Shown one piece after another: positions 40,253 through 49,161 of a stretch of 49,764 bases of DNA. Below the pieces are notes generated by a model. It did no database searches. It was given only the letters and a program-made list of their open reading frames with translations, and was not told the DNA's origin. The stretch is from an uncultured Lachnospiraceae bacterium (GTDB lineage: Bacteria; Bacillota; Clostridia; Lachnospirales; Lachnospiraceae). Made by a program: the position numbers and the translations under genes. The DNA is taken from the NCBI GenBank assembly GCA_905236705.1, contig CAJOOZ010000037.1, forward strand, positions 1 through 49,764, written 5' to 3'. Positions within the stretch are counted from its first letter, which is position 1; every line of letters starts with the position of its first letter.

Positions 40253-42928
40253 TTAATGACTCCATCTGTTTCTGACCATATTCTGCAGTCTGTAAAGCGT
40301 ATTCATGGCGTCCAGCGGTGTCATGGTGGAAATCTCCACTTCCGACAGTTCCCTGATCACGTCTTCATCTGTTGTCGTATCAAACAAAGACAACTGACCC
40401 AGATCCACTTCATCATACTTCTGATAACGTCGGGATTTTTTCGTCGCCCGTTCCGAAGGAGCGGAAGCCGCAGCAATGTTCTGAATGTTCTGCGTGATAT
40501 CCGATCCGATCAACTGGCTGACCAGCTCTTTTGCCCTGTCGATGACCATATCCGGCACACCGGCCAGCTTGGCCACCTGAATTCCATAGCTCTTATCTGC
40601 GCCTCCCCTGACGATCTTGCGCAGAAAAACGATATCATCACCTTTTTCTTTAACTGCAATGCAGTAATTATTGACATTATCGATCTTACCTTCCAGTTCC
40701 GTCAGTTCATGATAGTGGGTTGCAAACAGCGTCCTGGCTCCCAGAAGTCTTTTGTTGGAGATGTGCTCCACTACCGCCCACGCTATGGAAAGTCCGTCAT
40801 AGGTGGAGGTTCCCCGTCCGATCTCATCCAGGATCAAAAGGCTTTTGGAGGTGGCATTTCTGAGAATATTAGCCACTTCATTCATCTCCACCATAAAAGT
40901 GGACTGTCCACTGGCAAGATCATCCGAGGCACCCACTCTGGTAAAAATACGATCCACGATACCGATATGGGCGCTTTTCGCCGGAACAAAGCTGCCGATC
41001 TGAGCCATCAGCACGATCAGGGCTGTCTGCCTCATATAGGTGGATTTTCCCGCCATATTGGGACCGGTTATAATGGAGATCAGATTCCTGCCGCTGTCCA
41101 GATAGGTGTCATTGGAGATGAACAATTCTCCATCCATCATATTTTCCACCACAGGATGTCTGCCCTCTTTGATATCAATCACACCCTTCTGATCGATCAC
41201 GGGTCTTACATAATGCTTCGTTTCCGCCACATAAGCCAGGGAGGTGAAAACATCCAGCGCAGCCACTGCCTTGGCTGTTTTCTGTATCCGCTCCACGCTT
41301 TTTGCAATGGTCTCCCTGACGGAAACAAAAAGCTCATATTCCAGATTGTAGAGCTTGTCCTCCGCGTTCAGAATGGTATTCTCCATCTCCTTGAGCCTGT
41401 CTGTGGTAAACCGTTCCGCATTGGTCAGCGTCTGCTTACGGATGTAATCATCCGGAACCTGTCCCAGATTGGAATTGGTCACCTCGATATAATAACCGAA
41501 TACTTTGTTATATTTGATCCTGAGATTCTTGATCCCGGTCCGTTCCTTCTCCTCCGTCTCAAGCTCCGCCAGCCATTGTCTGCCTTCGCTTTTGGCGCGG
41601 CGCAGCCTGTCCGCTTCCTCCGAAAATCCCTCTTTGATGATACCGCCCTCCTTGACTGCCAGCGGCGGTTCATCCACAATGGCCTCTTCGATCAATTCTT
41701 TGATGTCATTGAGGGTATCCATATCCTCCAGGATATTTTTCAGCAGTCTGCAGCCAAATCCCGACAACACCATATGGAGCGGCTCCAGCATGGCCAGCGA
41801 GGTCTTGAAGGCGATCATATCCCTGGGATTGACGGTTCCATAGCTGATCTTGCCCAGCAGTCTTTCCAGATCATAGATGGGCGCCAGATATTCCCGCATC
41901 TCATCCCTGTCAACCATATGGTTGTTCAATTCCTCTACCGCATCCAGCCTGTCTGTGATCTCATCTTCATCGATCAGCGGCTGCTCCAAAAAGGAACGCA
42001 GCAGTCTGGAACCCATGGCCGTCCCCGTTTTGTCCAGGACCCACAAAAGTGATCCCCTCTTTTGCTTTTCCCGCATGGTCTCGGTGATTTCCAGATTTCT
42101 GCGGGTAAAGCTGTCCAGCAGCATGTATTTACTGGCAAGATACGGCACAAGACCGGTGATATGGGAAAGATCGCTTTTCTGCGTTTCCGTCAGATACGTC
42201 AGGATCGCCCCGCTTGAAATGATTCCGGCGGGAAAATCACCGATTCCGAGAGCTGTCATGGAACTGACCGAAAAATGTTTTTTCAGAATATCCTCGGCAC
42301 CATGCTCATCAAAATAGCGGTTTTCCAGACTGCCCACCTGAATATGGTGCCTGTTTCTGAGCTCATCCACCGGAAAAGCGGACATCAGAAAGCTCTCATT
42401 GCAAATGATCTCCGATGGAGAGTATTTCATGATCTCATCCATCAGATTTTTCATCCCCGACAATTCCGTAATATAAAAGTCTCCTGTCAGGGCATCGCAG
42501 GCCGACAGCCCCACGGTATCGTCCATATAGGTGATACACATCAGATAGTTGTTGCGACCTTCCTCAAGTGAAAGGATATTAAGATTTGTCCCCGGCGTCA
42601 CGATCCTGGTAACTTCTCTTTTGACCAGACCCTTTGCCAGTTTGGGATCCTCCACCTGTTCGCAGATCGCCACCTTGTAGCCTCTTTCCACCAGCCTTGG
42701 CAGATAGGAATCCACGGCATGGTACGGAACGCCGCACATCGGAGCCCTTTCTTCCATGCCGCAGCTTTTTCCCGTCAGAGTCAGTTCCAGTTCCCTTGAA
42801 ACGGTCTTGGCATCTTCAAAGAACATTTCATAGAAATCTCCCAGTCTGTAAAACAGGATACAATCCGGGTATTCCGCCTTGGTCTCCAGATATTTCTGCA
42901 TCATCGGCGACAGTTTTTCTTCCGCCAT
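40253..42928 (-). CDS. mutS: DNA mismatch repair protein MutS
   Basis: 891 aa, full length. Mismatch-binding domain I begins at SPMMQKYLETKAEYPDCILF with the conserved Phe-x-Glu reading GDFYEMFFEDA. The ATPase domain has Walker A TGPNMAGKSTYMRQ, Walker B LLILDEIGRGTSTYDG and the signature loop DDLASGQSTFMVEM. The C-terminal helix-turn-helix (about 740-790) ends in VSQLIGSDI, followed by a linker and a helical dimerisation tail. mutL is not in the window. Last gene of the proA-to-mutS run. Confidence 0.98.
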   Translation of the reverse strand: MAEEKLSPMMQKYLETKAEYPDCILFYRLGDFYEMFFEDAKTVSRELELTLTGKSCGMEERAPMCGVPYHAVDSYLPRLVERGYKVAICEQVEDPKLAKGLVKREVTRIVTPGTNLNILSLEEGRNNYLMCITYMDDTVGLSACDALTGDFYITELSGMKNLMDEIMKYSPSEIICNESFLMSAFPVDELRNRHHIQVGSLENRYFDEHGAEDILKKHFSVSSMTALGIGDFPAGIISSGAILTYLTETQKSDLSHITGLVPYLASKYMLLDSFTRRNLEITETMREKQKRGSLLWVLDKTGTAMGSRLLRSFLEQPLIDEDEITDRLDAVEELNNHMVDRDEMREYLAPIYDLERLLGKISYGTVNPRDMIAFKTSLAMLEPLHMVLSGFGCRLLKNILEDMDTLNDIKELIEEAIVDEPPLAVKEGGIIKEGFSEEADRLRRAKSEGRQWLAELETEEKERTGIKNLRIKYNKVFGYYIEVTNSNLGQVPDDYIRKQTLTNAERFTTDRLKEMENTILNAEDKLYNLEYELFVSVRETIAKSVERIQKTAKAVAALDVFTSLAYVAETKHYVRPVIDQKGVIDIKEGRHPVVENMMDGELFISNDTYLDSGRNLISIITGPNMAGKSTYMRQTALIVLMAQIGSFVPAKSAHIGIVDRIFTRVGASDDLASGQSTFMVEMNEVANILRNATSKSLLILDEIGRGTSTYDGLSIAWAVVEHISNKRLLGARTLFATHYHELTELEGKIDNVNNYCIAVKEKGDDIVFLRKIVRGGADKSYGIQVAKLAGVPDMVIDRAKELVSQLIGSDITQNIQNIAAASAPSERATKKSRRYQKYDEVDLGQLSLFDTTTDEDVIRELSEVEISTMTPLDAMNTLYRLQNMVRNRWSH

Positions 42929-42967
42929 CTAACCTTCCTCGCTTCTGTATTATTTTCGCTTCCCGTT

Positions 42968-44398
42968 TTATACCATACTTCCAAGGTAATAGAACCCTTT
43001 GCATTCGTTCAGGCGCACATCCACGATCTGCCCGATCAGCGACGGATCTCCGGGAAAATGTACAATGACATTGTTGGAAAGCCGCCCCGTCAGCAAAGAC
43101 GGATCATGATCATTTACTTCCTCAACCAGCACATCACAAACCCTTCCGGTCAGGCGTCCCGCTCTCTTTCTGGCAGTTTCCTGTACCGCCTTCAGCACGA
43201 TATCAAAATGCTCCCCTGCCGTCTGCCTGTCCACCTGTTCCATTTTGGCCGCCGGAGTCCCTGTGCGGATAGAATAGATAAAGGTAAAGGCATTGTCAAA
43301 TTCCGCCCGCCTGATCACATCGACGGTTTCCTCCACGTCACTTCTTTCCTCACCCGGAAATCCCACGATGATATCTGTGGTCAATGCCAGATCGGGGATA
43401 CGATCTCTGAGCTTTTCGGCAAGGCGCAGATAATCTTCTTTGGTATAGTGGCGGTTCATGCTTTTTAAGATGCGCGTGGAACCGGACTGCATTGCAAGAT
43501 GAAGATGCCGGCAGATCTTTTTGCTCTGTGCCATGACTTCGATCAGATCGTCCGACAGATCCTTTGGATGAGAGGACATAAACCGGATTCTCTCGATCCC
43601 CTCCACCTTTTCGATCTCGCGCAGCAGTTGCGGAAAGGTCAACCCATCCTCCAGATCATTGCCGTAAGAATTCACATTCTGACCCAGCAGCATCACCTCT
43701 TTGACACCATCTGCGGCAAGGCGCTCCACCTCCATCAGGATGTCCTTGGCATTCCTGCTCCGCTCCCTGCCTCTGACATAAGGCACGATGCAATAACTGC
43801 AGAAGTTGTTGCAGCCGAACATGATATTGACCCCCGATTTAAAGGGATACTTTCTTGAAACCGGCAGTTCTTCAACGATACCGTGCTCTTTTTTCCACAC
43901 ACTGATGATCATCCGGTCCGATTCGAGCATATCGCAGACCAGTTGGGGAAAGGTATAAAGATTGTGGGTACCGAACAACAGATCCACAAACCGGTAACTC
44001 TTTCTGATCCTGTCAATGACCGCCTCTTCCTGCATCATACATCCGCAAAGTGCGATCTTCATGTCGGCATTTTGCCGCTTATAGCCCTGCAAAGCGCCCA
44101 GTCTGCCGTACACGCGCTGATTGGCATGATCACGGACCGTACAGGTGTTATAAACCACAAAATCCGCATTTTCATCCTCACCGTTGTCGGCATATCCCAT
44201 ATCCAGAAGCACTCCCAGCAGCTTTTCGGAATCTCTTGCATTCATCTGACACCCGAACGTCACCACACAGCAGGTAGGCTGTCTTCCCAGCTTTTCGGCA
44301 AGCTCCTTTACCAGCTTTTTCCCATGCTCCAGATAGGGTTTCTGGTCATCATCCCCCCATTCAGGATCAATATTTTCATTCACTGTATCCTTATTCAT
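42968..44398 (-). CDS. miaB: tRNA-2-methylthio-N6-isopentenyladenosine-37 methylthiotransferase
   Basis: 476 aa radical-SAM enzyme that adds the ms2 group to i6A37 of tRNA. The N-terminal UPF0004 domain has three cluster Cys (VTFGCQMNARDSE, YNTCTVRDHA, ALCGCMMQEE). The radical-SAM CxxxCxxC is in FGCNNFCSYCIVPYVRGRERS. A C-terminal TRAM domain (about 405-470) binds tRNA. An N-terminal extension of about 45 residues is common in Clostridia. Lies 39 bases before mutS, an order shared by many Clostridia. Confidence 0.98.
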   Translation of the reverse strand: MNKDTVNENIDPEWGDDDQKPYLEHGKKLVKELAEKLGRQPTCCVVTFGCQMNARDSEKLLGVLLDMGYADNGEDENADFVVYNTCTVRDHANQRVYGRLGALQGYKRQNADMKIALCGCMMQEEAVIDRIRKSYRFVDLLFGTHNLYTFPQLVCDMLESDRMIISVWKKEHGIVEELPVSRKYPFKSGVNIMFGCNNFCSYCIVPYVRGRERSRNAKDILMEVERLAADGVKEVMLLGQNVNSYGNDLEDGLTFPQLLREIEKVEGIERIRFMSSHPKDLSDDLIEVMAQSKKICRHLHLAMQSGSTRILKSMNRHYTKEDYLRLAEKLRDRIPDLALTTDIIVGFPGEERSDVEETVDVIRRAEFDNAFTFIYSIRTGTPAAKMEQVDRQTAGEHFDIVLKAVQETARKRAGRLTGRVCDVLVEEVNDHDPSLLTGRLSNNVIVHFPGDPSLIGQIVDVRLNECKGFYYLGSMV

Positions 44399-44430
44399 TT
44401 ACATTCTCCGTCTTATGAAAATTCTATTCT

Positions 44431-45042
44431 CTAAAGAGTGTGTGAAGCGCCAAAATTCAGACACCCCTTAGCAAATAAAAGATATTCTAAAGGGAAATCA
44501 GTCTCCTCCATGGGAACCGTTCCCTGATCCAGAATCTGGCAACCGAGTGCCGCTCCGCAGACCGTCAGCTTCTCATGGTATTTTTGTAAAAACCTGTCAT
44601 AAAAGCCTTTCCCGTATCCGATGCGTCCTCCCTTTTTGTCAAACACGACTCCCGGCAGCAGCATAAAAGCCTTTTCTCCATCCAAAAATCCCAGCGCCTT
44701 ATCCTCCGATGGCTCCGGCTCCCGGATGCCTTTATAGCCCTTTACCAGTTCACTTACAGAACAGATGCGGTAAAACCGCATCTGTTCCCCCATGACTCTG
44801 GGCAGATAAACTTCTTTTCCATCTGCCAGCGCATCCTCTATGATTCCCTCTGTGAAAAGCTCCGAGCCAAAGTTAGCATATGCTAACAATTTTCCGCTCA
44901 TGCTGTATTCTTTCACGCCCCTGAGCCTGCGTCTGATCTCTTCGCTTTCCCTGTATCTGTCTTCCTCAGGCATCTGATCCCTGATGGTAAGGATCTGCCT
45001 TCGCAGTTTTCTTTTTTCGGCTATGATACTCTCCCGATCCAC
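44431..45042 (-). CDS. ygfA: 5-formyltetrahydrofolate cyclo-ligase
   Basis: 203 aa. Converts 5-formyl-THF to 5,10-methenyl-THF with ATP. Family marks: EKRKLRRQILTIRDQM at the N-terminus, LLPGVVFDKKGGRIGYGKGFYDRFL (ATP/folate site). The start is GTG at 45042, with AGGGAG just inside the preceding gene. The frame is open to 45096 but would overlap DUF896 by 50 bases, so the shorter start is preferred. Four bases separate it from the DUF896 stop. Confidence 0.93.
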   Translation of the reverse strand: MDRESIIAEKRKLRRQILTIRDQMPEEDRYRESEEIRRRLRGVKEYSMSGKLLAYANFGSELFTEGIIEDALADGKEVYLPRVMGEQMRFYRICSVSELVKGYKGIREPEPSEDKALGFLDGEKAFMLLPGVVFDKKGGRIGYGKGFYDRFLQKYHEKLTVCGAALGCQILDQGTVPMEETDFPLEYLLFAKGCLNFGASHTL

Positions 45043-45046
45043 TATA

Positions 45047-45265
45047 CTATTTCTCCCTGTTACCGTATTTTTCACCCAGGTTTGAAATACTGCCATCTTT
45101 TTCGATCATATCGATATTGTTGAGCTGCCTTCGAAGATTCCCTCTCACTGCCGCAAGATACTCCTCTCGCAGCAGTTTTTGTTCCTTTTTTTCCTCCTCA
45201 GTCAGTCCCACATCCTGAGACTTGTGATAGAGCTCATTGATCCTGTTGATTCTGTCCTCTTCCAT
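45047..45265 (-). CDS. DUF896 (YnzC/YlaC-type) small protein
   Basis: 72 aa. Two-helix protein matching DUF896: RINELYHKSQDVGLTEEEKKEQKLLREEYLAAVRGNLRRQLNNI, an antiparallel hairpin. Homologues such as B. subtilis YnzC are small cytoplasmic proteins, some under SOS control; function unknown. GGGAGAGA precedes the ATG. It is embedded in the proBA-ygfA run, 17 bases after proB. Confidence 0.92.
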   Translation of the reverse strand: MEEDRINRINELYHKSQDVGLTEEEKKEQKLLREEYLAAVRGNLRRQLNNIDMIEKDGSISNLGEKYGNREK

Positions 45266-45282
45266 TCTCTCTCCCGTAGTCT

Positions 45283-46131
45283 CTACTGATTAATATTCTC
45301 CACAAAGGATAACAGATCAAATCCTTCATCCTCATGCGCCGCAAACATCGTACCGATCTCTCTGCCATCCATGATCCTGTGCAGGATCCGCATATCCGAT
45401 GCATTGGCAATGATCATGTCCGCCCCTGAGCAGGTGGCAATCTTGGCAGCCTGCAGCTTGGTATTCATGCCGCCTGTGCCCACACTGGAACCGGTGGTCT
45501 CTTTCCCCATTTCCATGATCGAATCATCCAGCTTCTCCACATAGGGAATAAATTCCGCATTGGGATTGGTGCGCGGATCATCGGTATACAGACCGTCAAT
45601 ATCCGACAGCAGGATCAAAAGATCCGCCCCTACCAAAGAGGCCACGATAGCCGAGAGGGAATCATTATCCCCGAACTCGATCTCGTAGGTGGCAATGGTA
45701 TCGTTTTCATTCACGATCGGTATCGCCCCAAGTGTCAAAAGCTCATTAAATGTATTTCTGGCATTGAAGCGGTTCAGATCATCAATAATGGTATTTTTGG
45801 TCATCAAAATCTGCGCTGCCACATGGTTATATTCCGCAAAAAGCTTCTGATATGTCATCATCAGTCTGGCCTGTCCCACCGCTGCACATGCCTGCTTGAC
45901 CGCGATCCGGCTTTCGCTCTGATCGACGCGCAAAACTCTTTTTCCCACGGAAATGGCGCCGCTGGATACCAGTATCACTTCCTTTTGCTGATTGTTGATG
46001 TCGCACAGCTCCCGTACCAGTACCTCCAGCTTGGTATAATCCAGTCCTCCTGTCTCTGCGTGGGTCAGTGAGGATGAGCCCACCTTAACCACGATCCTCT
46101 GTTTTTCTCTGATCCTGTCTCTCGGATTCAT
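45283..46131 (-). CDS. proB: Glutamate 5-kinase
   Basis: 282 aa. First step of proline synthesis: glutamate to glutamyl-5-phosphate. Amino-acid-kinase fold with RIVVKVGSSSLTH, ILVSSGAISVG, IPIVNENDTIA, FGDNDSLSAIVA, DIDGLYTDDPR and SSVGTGGMNTKLQAA. It has no C-terminal PUA domain, so it is the short ~260-280-aa form. The start at 46131 follows AAAGGAA; the frame is open to 46203 but overlaps proA. Feedback by proline is likely in this family. Confidence 0.96.
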   Translation of the reverse strand: MNPRDRIREKQRIVVKVGSSSLTHAETGGLDYTKLEVLVRELCDINNQQKEVILVSSGAISVGKRVLRVDQSESRIAVKQACAAVGQARLMMTYQKLFAEYNHVAAQILMTKNTIIDDLNRFNARNTFNELLTLGAIPIVNENDTIATYEIEFGDNDSLSAIVASLVGADLLILLSDIDGLYTDDPRTNPNAEFIPYVEKLDDSIMEMGKETTGSSVGTGGMNTKLQAAKIATCSGADMIIANASDMRILHRIMDGREIGTMFAAHEDEGFDLLSFVENINQ

Positions 46132-46159
46132 TGATCTGTTCCTTTCCAATCTATTACTA

Positions 46160-47461
46160 TTACATGATATCCCTGAAATGAAACTCCGCCTTGCCCGTGG
46201 CATAATCCCCCACGATCTGTCCGTCTCCGCAAAGCCTGTATTTATAGGTCACAAGTCCTTCAAGTCCCACCGGTCCTCTGGCATGAAGTTTCCCTGTGCT
46301 GATTCCCACTTCTGCACCGAAGCCATAGCGAAAACCGTCTGCAAACCGCGTGGAGCAGTTTCTGTATACGCCTGCGGAATCCACCAGCTGCATAAACCTC
46401 TCCGCCGCTGCATCATCCTCTGTGATGACGGCATCCGTATGATGAGAACCGTAGCGGTTAATATGTGCGATCGCCGCATCTTCATCCTCCACCACCGCAA
46501 CGGACACGATCAGTGCGAGGTATTCTTTAAACTCATCCACTTCAATCTCTTCAAAAGCATTTTCCTCTGCCTGATATTTTTTAAGAATCGCGCCTGCCTC
46601 TCTGGTTCCTCTCAGCTTGATCTTTTCGGCCTTCAGGGCATCATAGAGTCTGGGCAGAAAGACATCCGCAATATCCCTGTGCACCAGCAGAGTCTCCACG
46701 GCGTTGCACGCAGCCGTGTACTGGGTCTTGGCATCAAGGATGATCTTAATGGCCTTATCCTGATCGGCAGCCTTGTCCACATAGATATGGCAGATGCCGT
46801 CCGCATGCCCCATCACGGGAATCCTGGTATGCTCCATGATATATCTCACAAAAGCATTGGAGCCGCGGGGAATCAGCAGATCCACCTCTTTATCACAGGA
46901 TAACAGCTCATCAATCTCGCTGTGGGTCTCAGCCAGCAGCAGACATCCCTCAGGACAGCCCGCAGCCGTCACCGCCTCCTCAATATAGCGAAACAGGATA
47001 CGATTGGTATTGGCTGTTTCCCTACCGCCCTTCAGGATCGCGCAATTTCCACTCTTAATGCAAAGCGAAGCAATCTGTACCATGGCATCCGGTCTGGCTT
47101 CAAAGATTACACCGATGACACCGATGGGTGTGCTCACTCTGGTCAGGGTCAGATTTTCATCCAGCTCTCTTTTCAGTGTCACCCTGCCGATGGGATCTGC
47201 CAGTTTTGTCAACTGTCTGATGCCGCTGACGACATCCTTAAGTTTTTTTTCATCGAATTTAAGTCTGGCTGCAATGGCAGGCGCTATATCATTCGCCTTA
47301 GCTAACTCCAGATCCTTTTTGTTTTCCGCAAAGATCTCATCCTGATGAGCCTTCAATGCATCTGCCACCGCCAGAAGCGCTCCGTTTCTGATCTTCTCAT
47401 CCGATACCGCCATATAGGGTGATACCTGCTTCATTTTGATCACATCATCCCTGATCGCCAT
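46160..47461 (-). CDS. proA: Gamma-glutamyl phosphate reductase
   Basis: 433 aa. NADPH-dependent second step of proline synthesis, in the aldehyde-dehydrogenase superfamily. The catalytic Cys lies in KTQYTAACNAVETLLVH. Other family blocks are PIGVIGVIFEARPD, ILKGGRETANTN, LIPRGSNAFVRYI and ADGFRYGFGAEVGISTGKLHARGPVG. First gene of proA-proB-DUF896-ygfA-miaB-mutS, with its own promoter. Confidence 0.98.
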   Translation of the reverse strand: MAIRDDVIKMKQVSPYMAVSDEKIRNGALLAVADALKAHQDEIFAENKKDLELAKANDIAPAIAARLKFDEKKLKDVVSGIRQLTKLADPIGRVTLKRELDENLTLTRVSTPIGVIGVIFEARPDAMVQIASLCIKSGNCAILKGGRETANTNRILFRYIEEAVTAAGCPEGCLLLAETHSEIDELLSCDKEVDLLIPRGSNAFVRYIMEHTRIPVMGHADGICHIYVDKAADQDKAIKIILDAKTQYTAACNAVETLLVHRDIADVFLPRLYDALKAEKIKLRGTREAGAILKKYQAEENAFEEIEVDEFKEYLALIVSVAVVEDEDAAIAHINRYGSHHTDAVITEDDAAAERFMQLVDSAGVYRNCSTRFADGFRYGFGAEVGISTGKLHARGPVGLEGLVTYKYRLCGDGQIVGDYATGKAEFHFRDIM

Positions 47462-47529
47462 ACTATACTCTCCTGCTTTCTCTTTTTTACTGTTATGAAG
47501 TGGGTTTGGACTTTTGACCCTAATTTCAT

Positions 47530-47558
47530 ATTATACTAATTTAAACAAAAATATGCAA
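47530..47558 (-). promoter_or_regulatory. Promoter of the proA-mutS operon
   Basis: Minus-strand TTGCAT (47553-47558), 17-base AT-rich spacer, TATAAT (47530-47535). Leader about 60 nt, without a visible T-box. Confidence 0.75.
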
Positions 47559-47571
47559 ATTCCCCGGAGAA

Positions 47572-47599
47572 GAAAAAACGGGAGGCTGTTGCCTCCCGT
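47572..47599 (-). terminator. Terminator of the NlpC/P60 gene
   Basis: ACGGGAGGC-TGTT-GCCTCCCGT (47578-47599), 9-bp stem, followed on the minus strand by TTTTTTC. Confidence 0.92.
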
Positions 47600-47650
47600 A
47601 CATTCATTTCCACGCTATTCCTTTGTTTAGGATCTGTTACAAACAGTTCC

Positions 47651-48976
47651 TTAATCCTGCAGGATCCTGACAACCGCTACAGGTTTCCTGTAATATGCAT
47701 TTGCAATACGGATACCGGTCTTGGGTGAGCTGGCATTTACGATCTGACCACCACCAATGTAGATACCCACATGATTGATCCTGTTACCTTTGGCATAGAA
47801 TACCAGGTCTCCGGGTCTTGCCTCGCTCATGCTGATCCTTGTCCCGCAATTAGCCTGGGCTCTGGAGGAATGCGGCAATGAGATACCATACTTGGCATAT
47901 ACCGACAATACAAATCCGGAACAATCGGCGCCTTTCGTCAGGGAAGTACCGCCCCACACGTAAGGATTGCCCACAAACTGTTTCGCATATTCGCAAAGCT
48001 CCATCCTGACATCCGAAACACCTTCGCCATACAGAAATTCCGTCATGTTCAGGGCTGTTTTTAACTGGGTTCCGACACTGACATATTCAGCCGCTACATA
48101 AAGCTGTTTTCCGTCATATTTGACGCCGATCCAGTCATCGCTCTTCTCAAATACTTCAAGCTGCTCGCCGTAAGCAACCATGTTGTAAACAGGCGCATCC
48201 AGACTCTTGTCCTCACGAAGCTTGAGTCCGTCGGCATTCACAGTGGCTAACTCTTTGACAACCGTGGAGGCATATTCCACTGCTTCCGGTCCGGTGATCA
48301 GATAATCCAGACTGACATATCCCTCTACGGAACCGGAGGTGATATGAGCCATATTGCCCTTTACGTCCAGGATCTCACAGCCCGCTTCGTTGCCCATCTT
48401 ACCGACAATCTTGCTGTCTTCTTCGGGAAGTGCACGGACATTCAGATGATCGTCCACCTGCACAACACCCAGATGGGTATAGCCGAAAGCGCCGCCGGCC
48501 GCCTCCTCTTCAGCAAATTCATCTTCCATTTCCTCTTCGGATAAAAGATTGGCATCCGGAATCACATTGCCTGCGCCAACGGATAATACAACCTGCTCTT
48601 TGGCGGTTCCGTCTGCCGCCGCAGCGATTGAATCTTCGGAAACCGTGGCAGGCTCTGCCTGTACATCCGAAGCCACAACATCAGACACGCCATCTGCCTC
48701 TGTTGTCTGTGCATCTGCCGTCAAAGTCTTGGGAGCTTCTGCTATAGCCGTCTGCTCTGCAGCAACCTCTGCAGCCTTAACTGCCTGAAAGTCGCTTTTG
48801 CTCTCTGCGCTCTGACCTGCCAATCCCTTAATCTTTGCCTTATCCACCGGCTGCATTACCACAGAACCGGCTCCCACGCTGAAATTGATCTCTGCTTCAA
48901 CAGGAGCCGTTGCGGAAACGGTCACGGTAAAGGCCACCGCTGCTGCAACCATTGTCTTCTTTACGATATGATTCAT
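47651..48976 (-). CDS. Secreted SH3/NlpC-P60 cell-wall endopeptidase
   Basis: 441 aa. A Sec signal peptide (cut near APVEAE) and a long Ala/Thr/Glu-rich region with two SVGAG(S/N)V motifs. Two bacterial SH3 domains follow at about 165-230 and 238-300 (LNVRALPEEDSKIVG; LKLREDKSLDAPVYN). The C-terminal NlpC/P60 domain has Cys352 in GADCSGF, His402 in NRINHVGIYIG, and Asn414 as third residue. It should cut peptidoglycan stem peptides outside the cell. Three WalR-like boxes over the start of transcription fit regulation by the cell-wall two-component system. Confidence 0.93.
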   Translation of the reverse strand: MNHIVKKTMVAAAVAFTVTVSATAPVEAEINFSVGAGSVVMQPVDKAKIKGLAGQSAESKSDFQAVKAAEVAAEQTAIAEAPKTLTADAQTTEADGVSDVVASDVQAEPATVSEDSIAAAADGTAKEQVVLSVGAGNVIPDANLLSEEEMEDEFAEEEAAGGAFGYTHLGVVQVDDHLNVRALPEEDSKIVGKMGNEAGCEILDVKGNMAHITSGSVEGYVSLDYLITGPEAVEYASTVVKELATVNADGLKLREDKSLDAPVYNMVAYGEQLEVFEKSDDWIGVKYDGKQLYVAAEYVSVGTQLKTALNMTEFLYGEGVSDVRMELCEYAKQFVGNPYVWGGTSLTKGADCSGFVLSVYAKYGISLPHSSRAQANCGTRISMSEARPGDLVFYAKGNRINHVGIYIGGGQIVNASSPKTGIRIANAYYRKPVAVVRILQD

Positions 48977-48991
48977 CTCAATCTCCGTTTT

Positions 48992-49019
48992 ATTACAAAA
49001 TTGTTACAAACTTATTACA
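48992..49019 (-). promoter_or_regulatory. Three WalR-like boxes at exact 11-base spacing
   Basis: Minus-strand TGTAAT (49014-49019), TGTAAC (49003-49008) and TGTAAT (48992-48997), each separated by five bases. This fits the WalR/YycF consensus TGTWAH-N5-TGTWAH twice over. Position is +1 to about +27 relative to the predicted start, so repression is the more likely outcome. Confidence 0.68.
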
Positions 49020-49024
49020 GCCTT

Positions 49025-49053
49025 AGTATAGCAATCCTTCCATGCTATGTCAA
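49025..49053 (-). promoter_or_regulatory. Promoter of the NlpC/P60 gene
   Basis: Minus-strand TTGACA (49048-49053), 17-base spacer, TATACT (49025-49030). The 100 bases beyond, up to hsdR, hold only a small CCGAAA/TTTCGG inverted repeat. Confidence 0.85.
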
Positions 49054-49161
49054 CCATTTTTTCCGAAACGGTTCTTTCGGTGGGCATGCCAATAATCGCG
49101 GAAACTCTTTTATCTCATAACCCATAGAGTACAAATATCTTGTTAACATTCTTTATTGCTT

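Noticed and set aside
40229..42052. 607-codon open frame antisense to mutS
   Set aside because: It lies entirely over mutS on the other strand, has no ribosome site, and its translation is a His/Ile/Phe-rich mixture with no family resemblance.
44872..44887. Palindrome GTTAGCATATGCTAAC
   Set aside because: Lies within the ygfA coding sequence at a conserved stretch (LLAYANFGSE); resemblance to the metI-metQ hairpin is probably chance.
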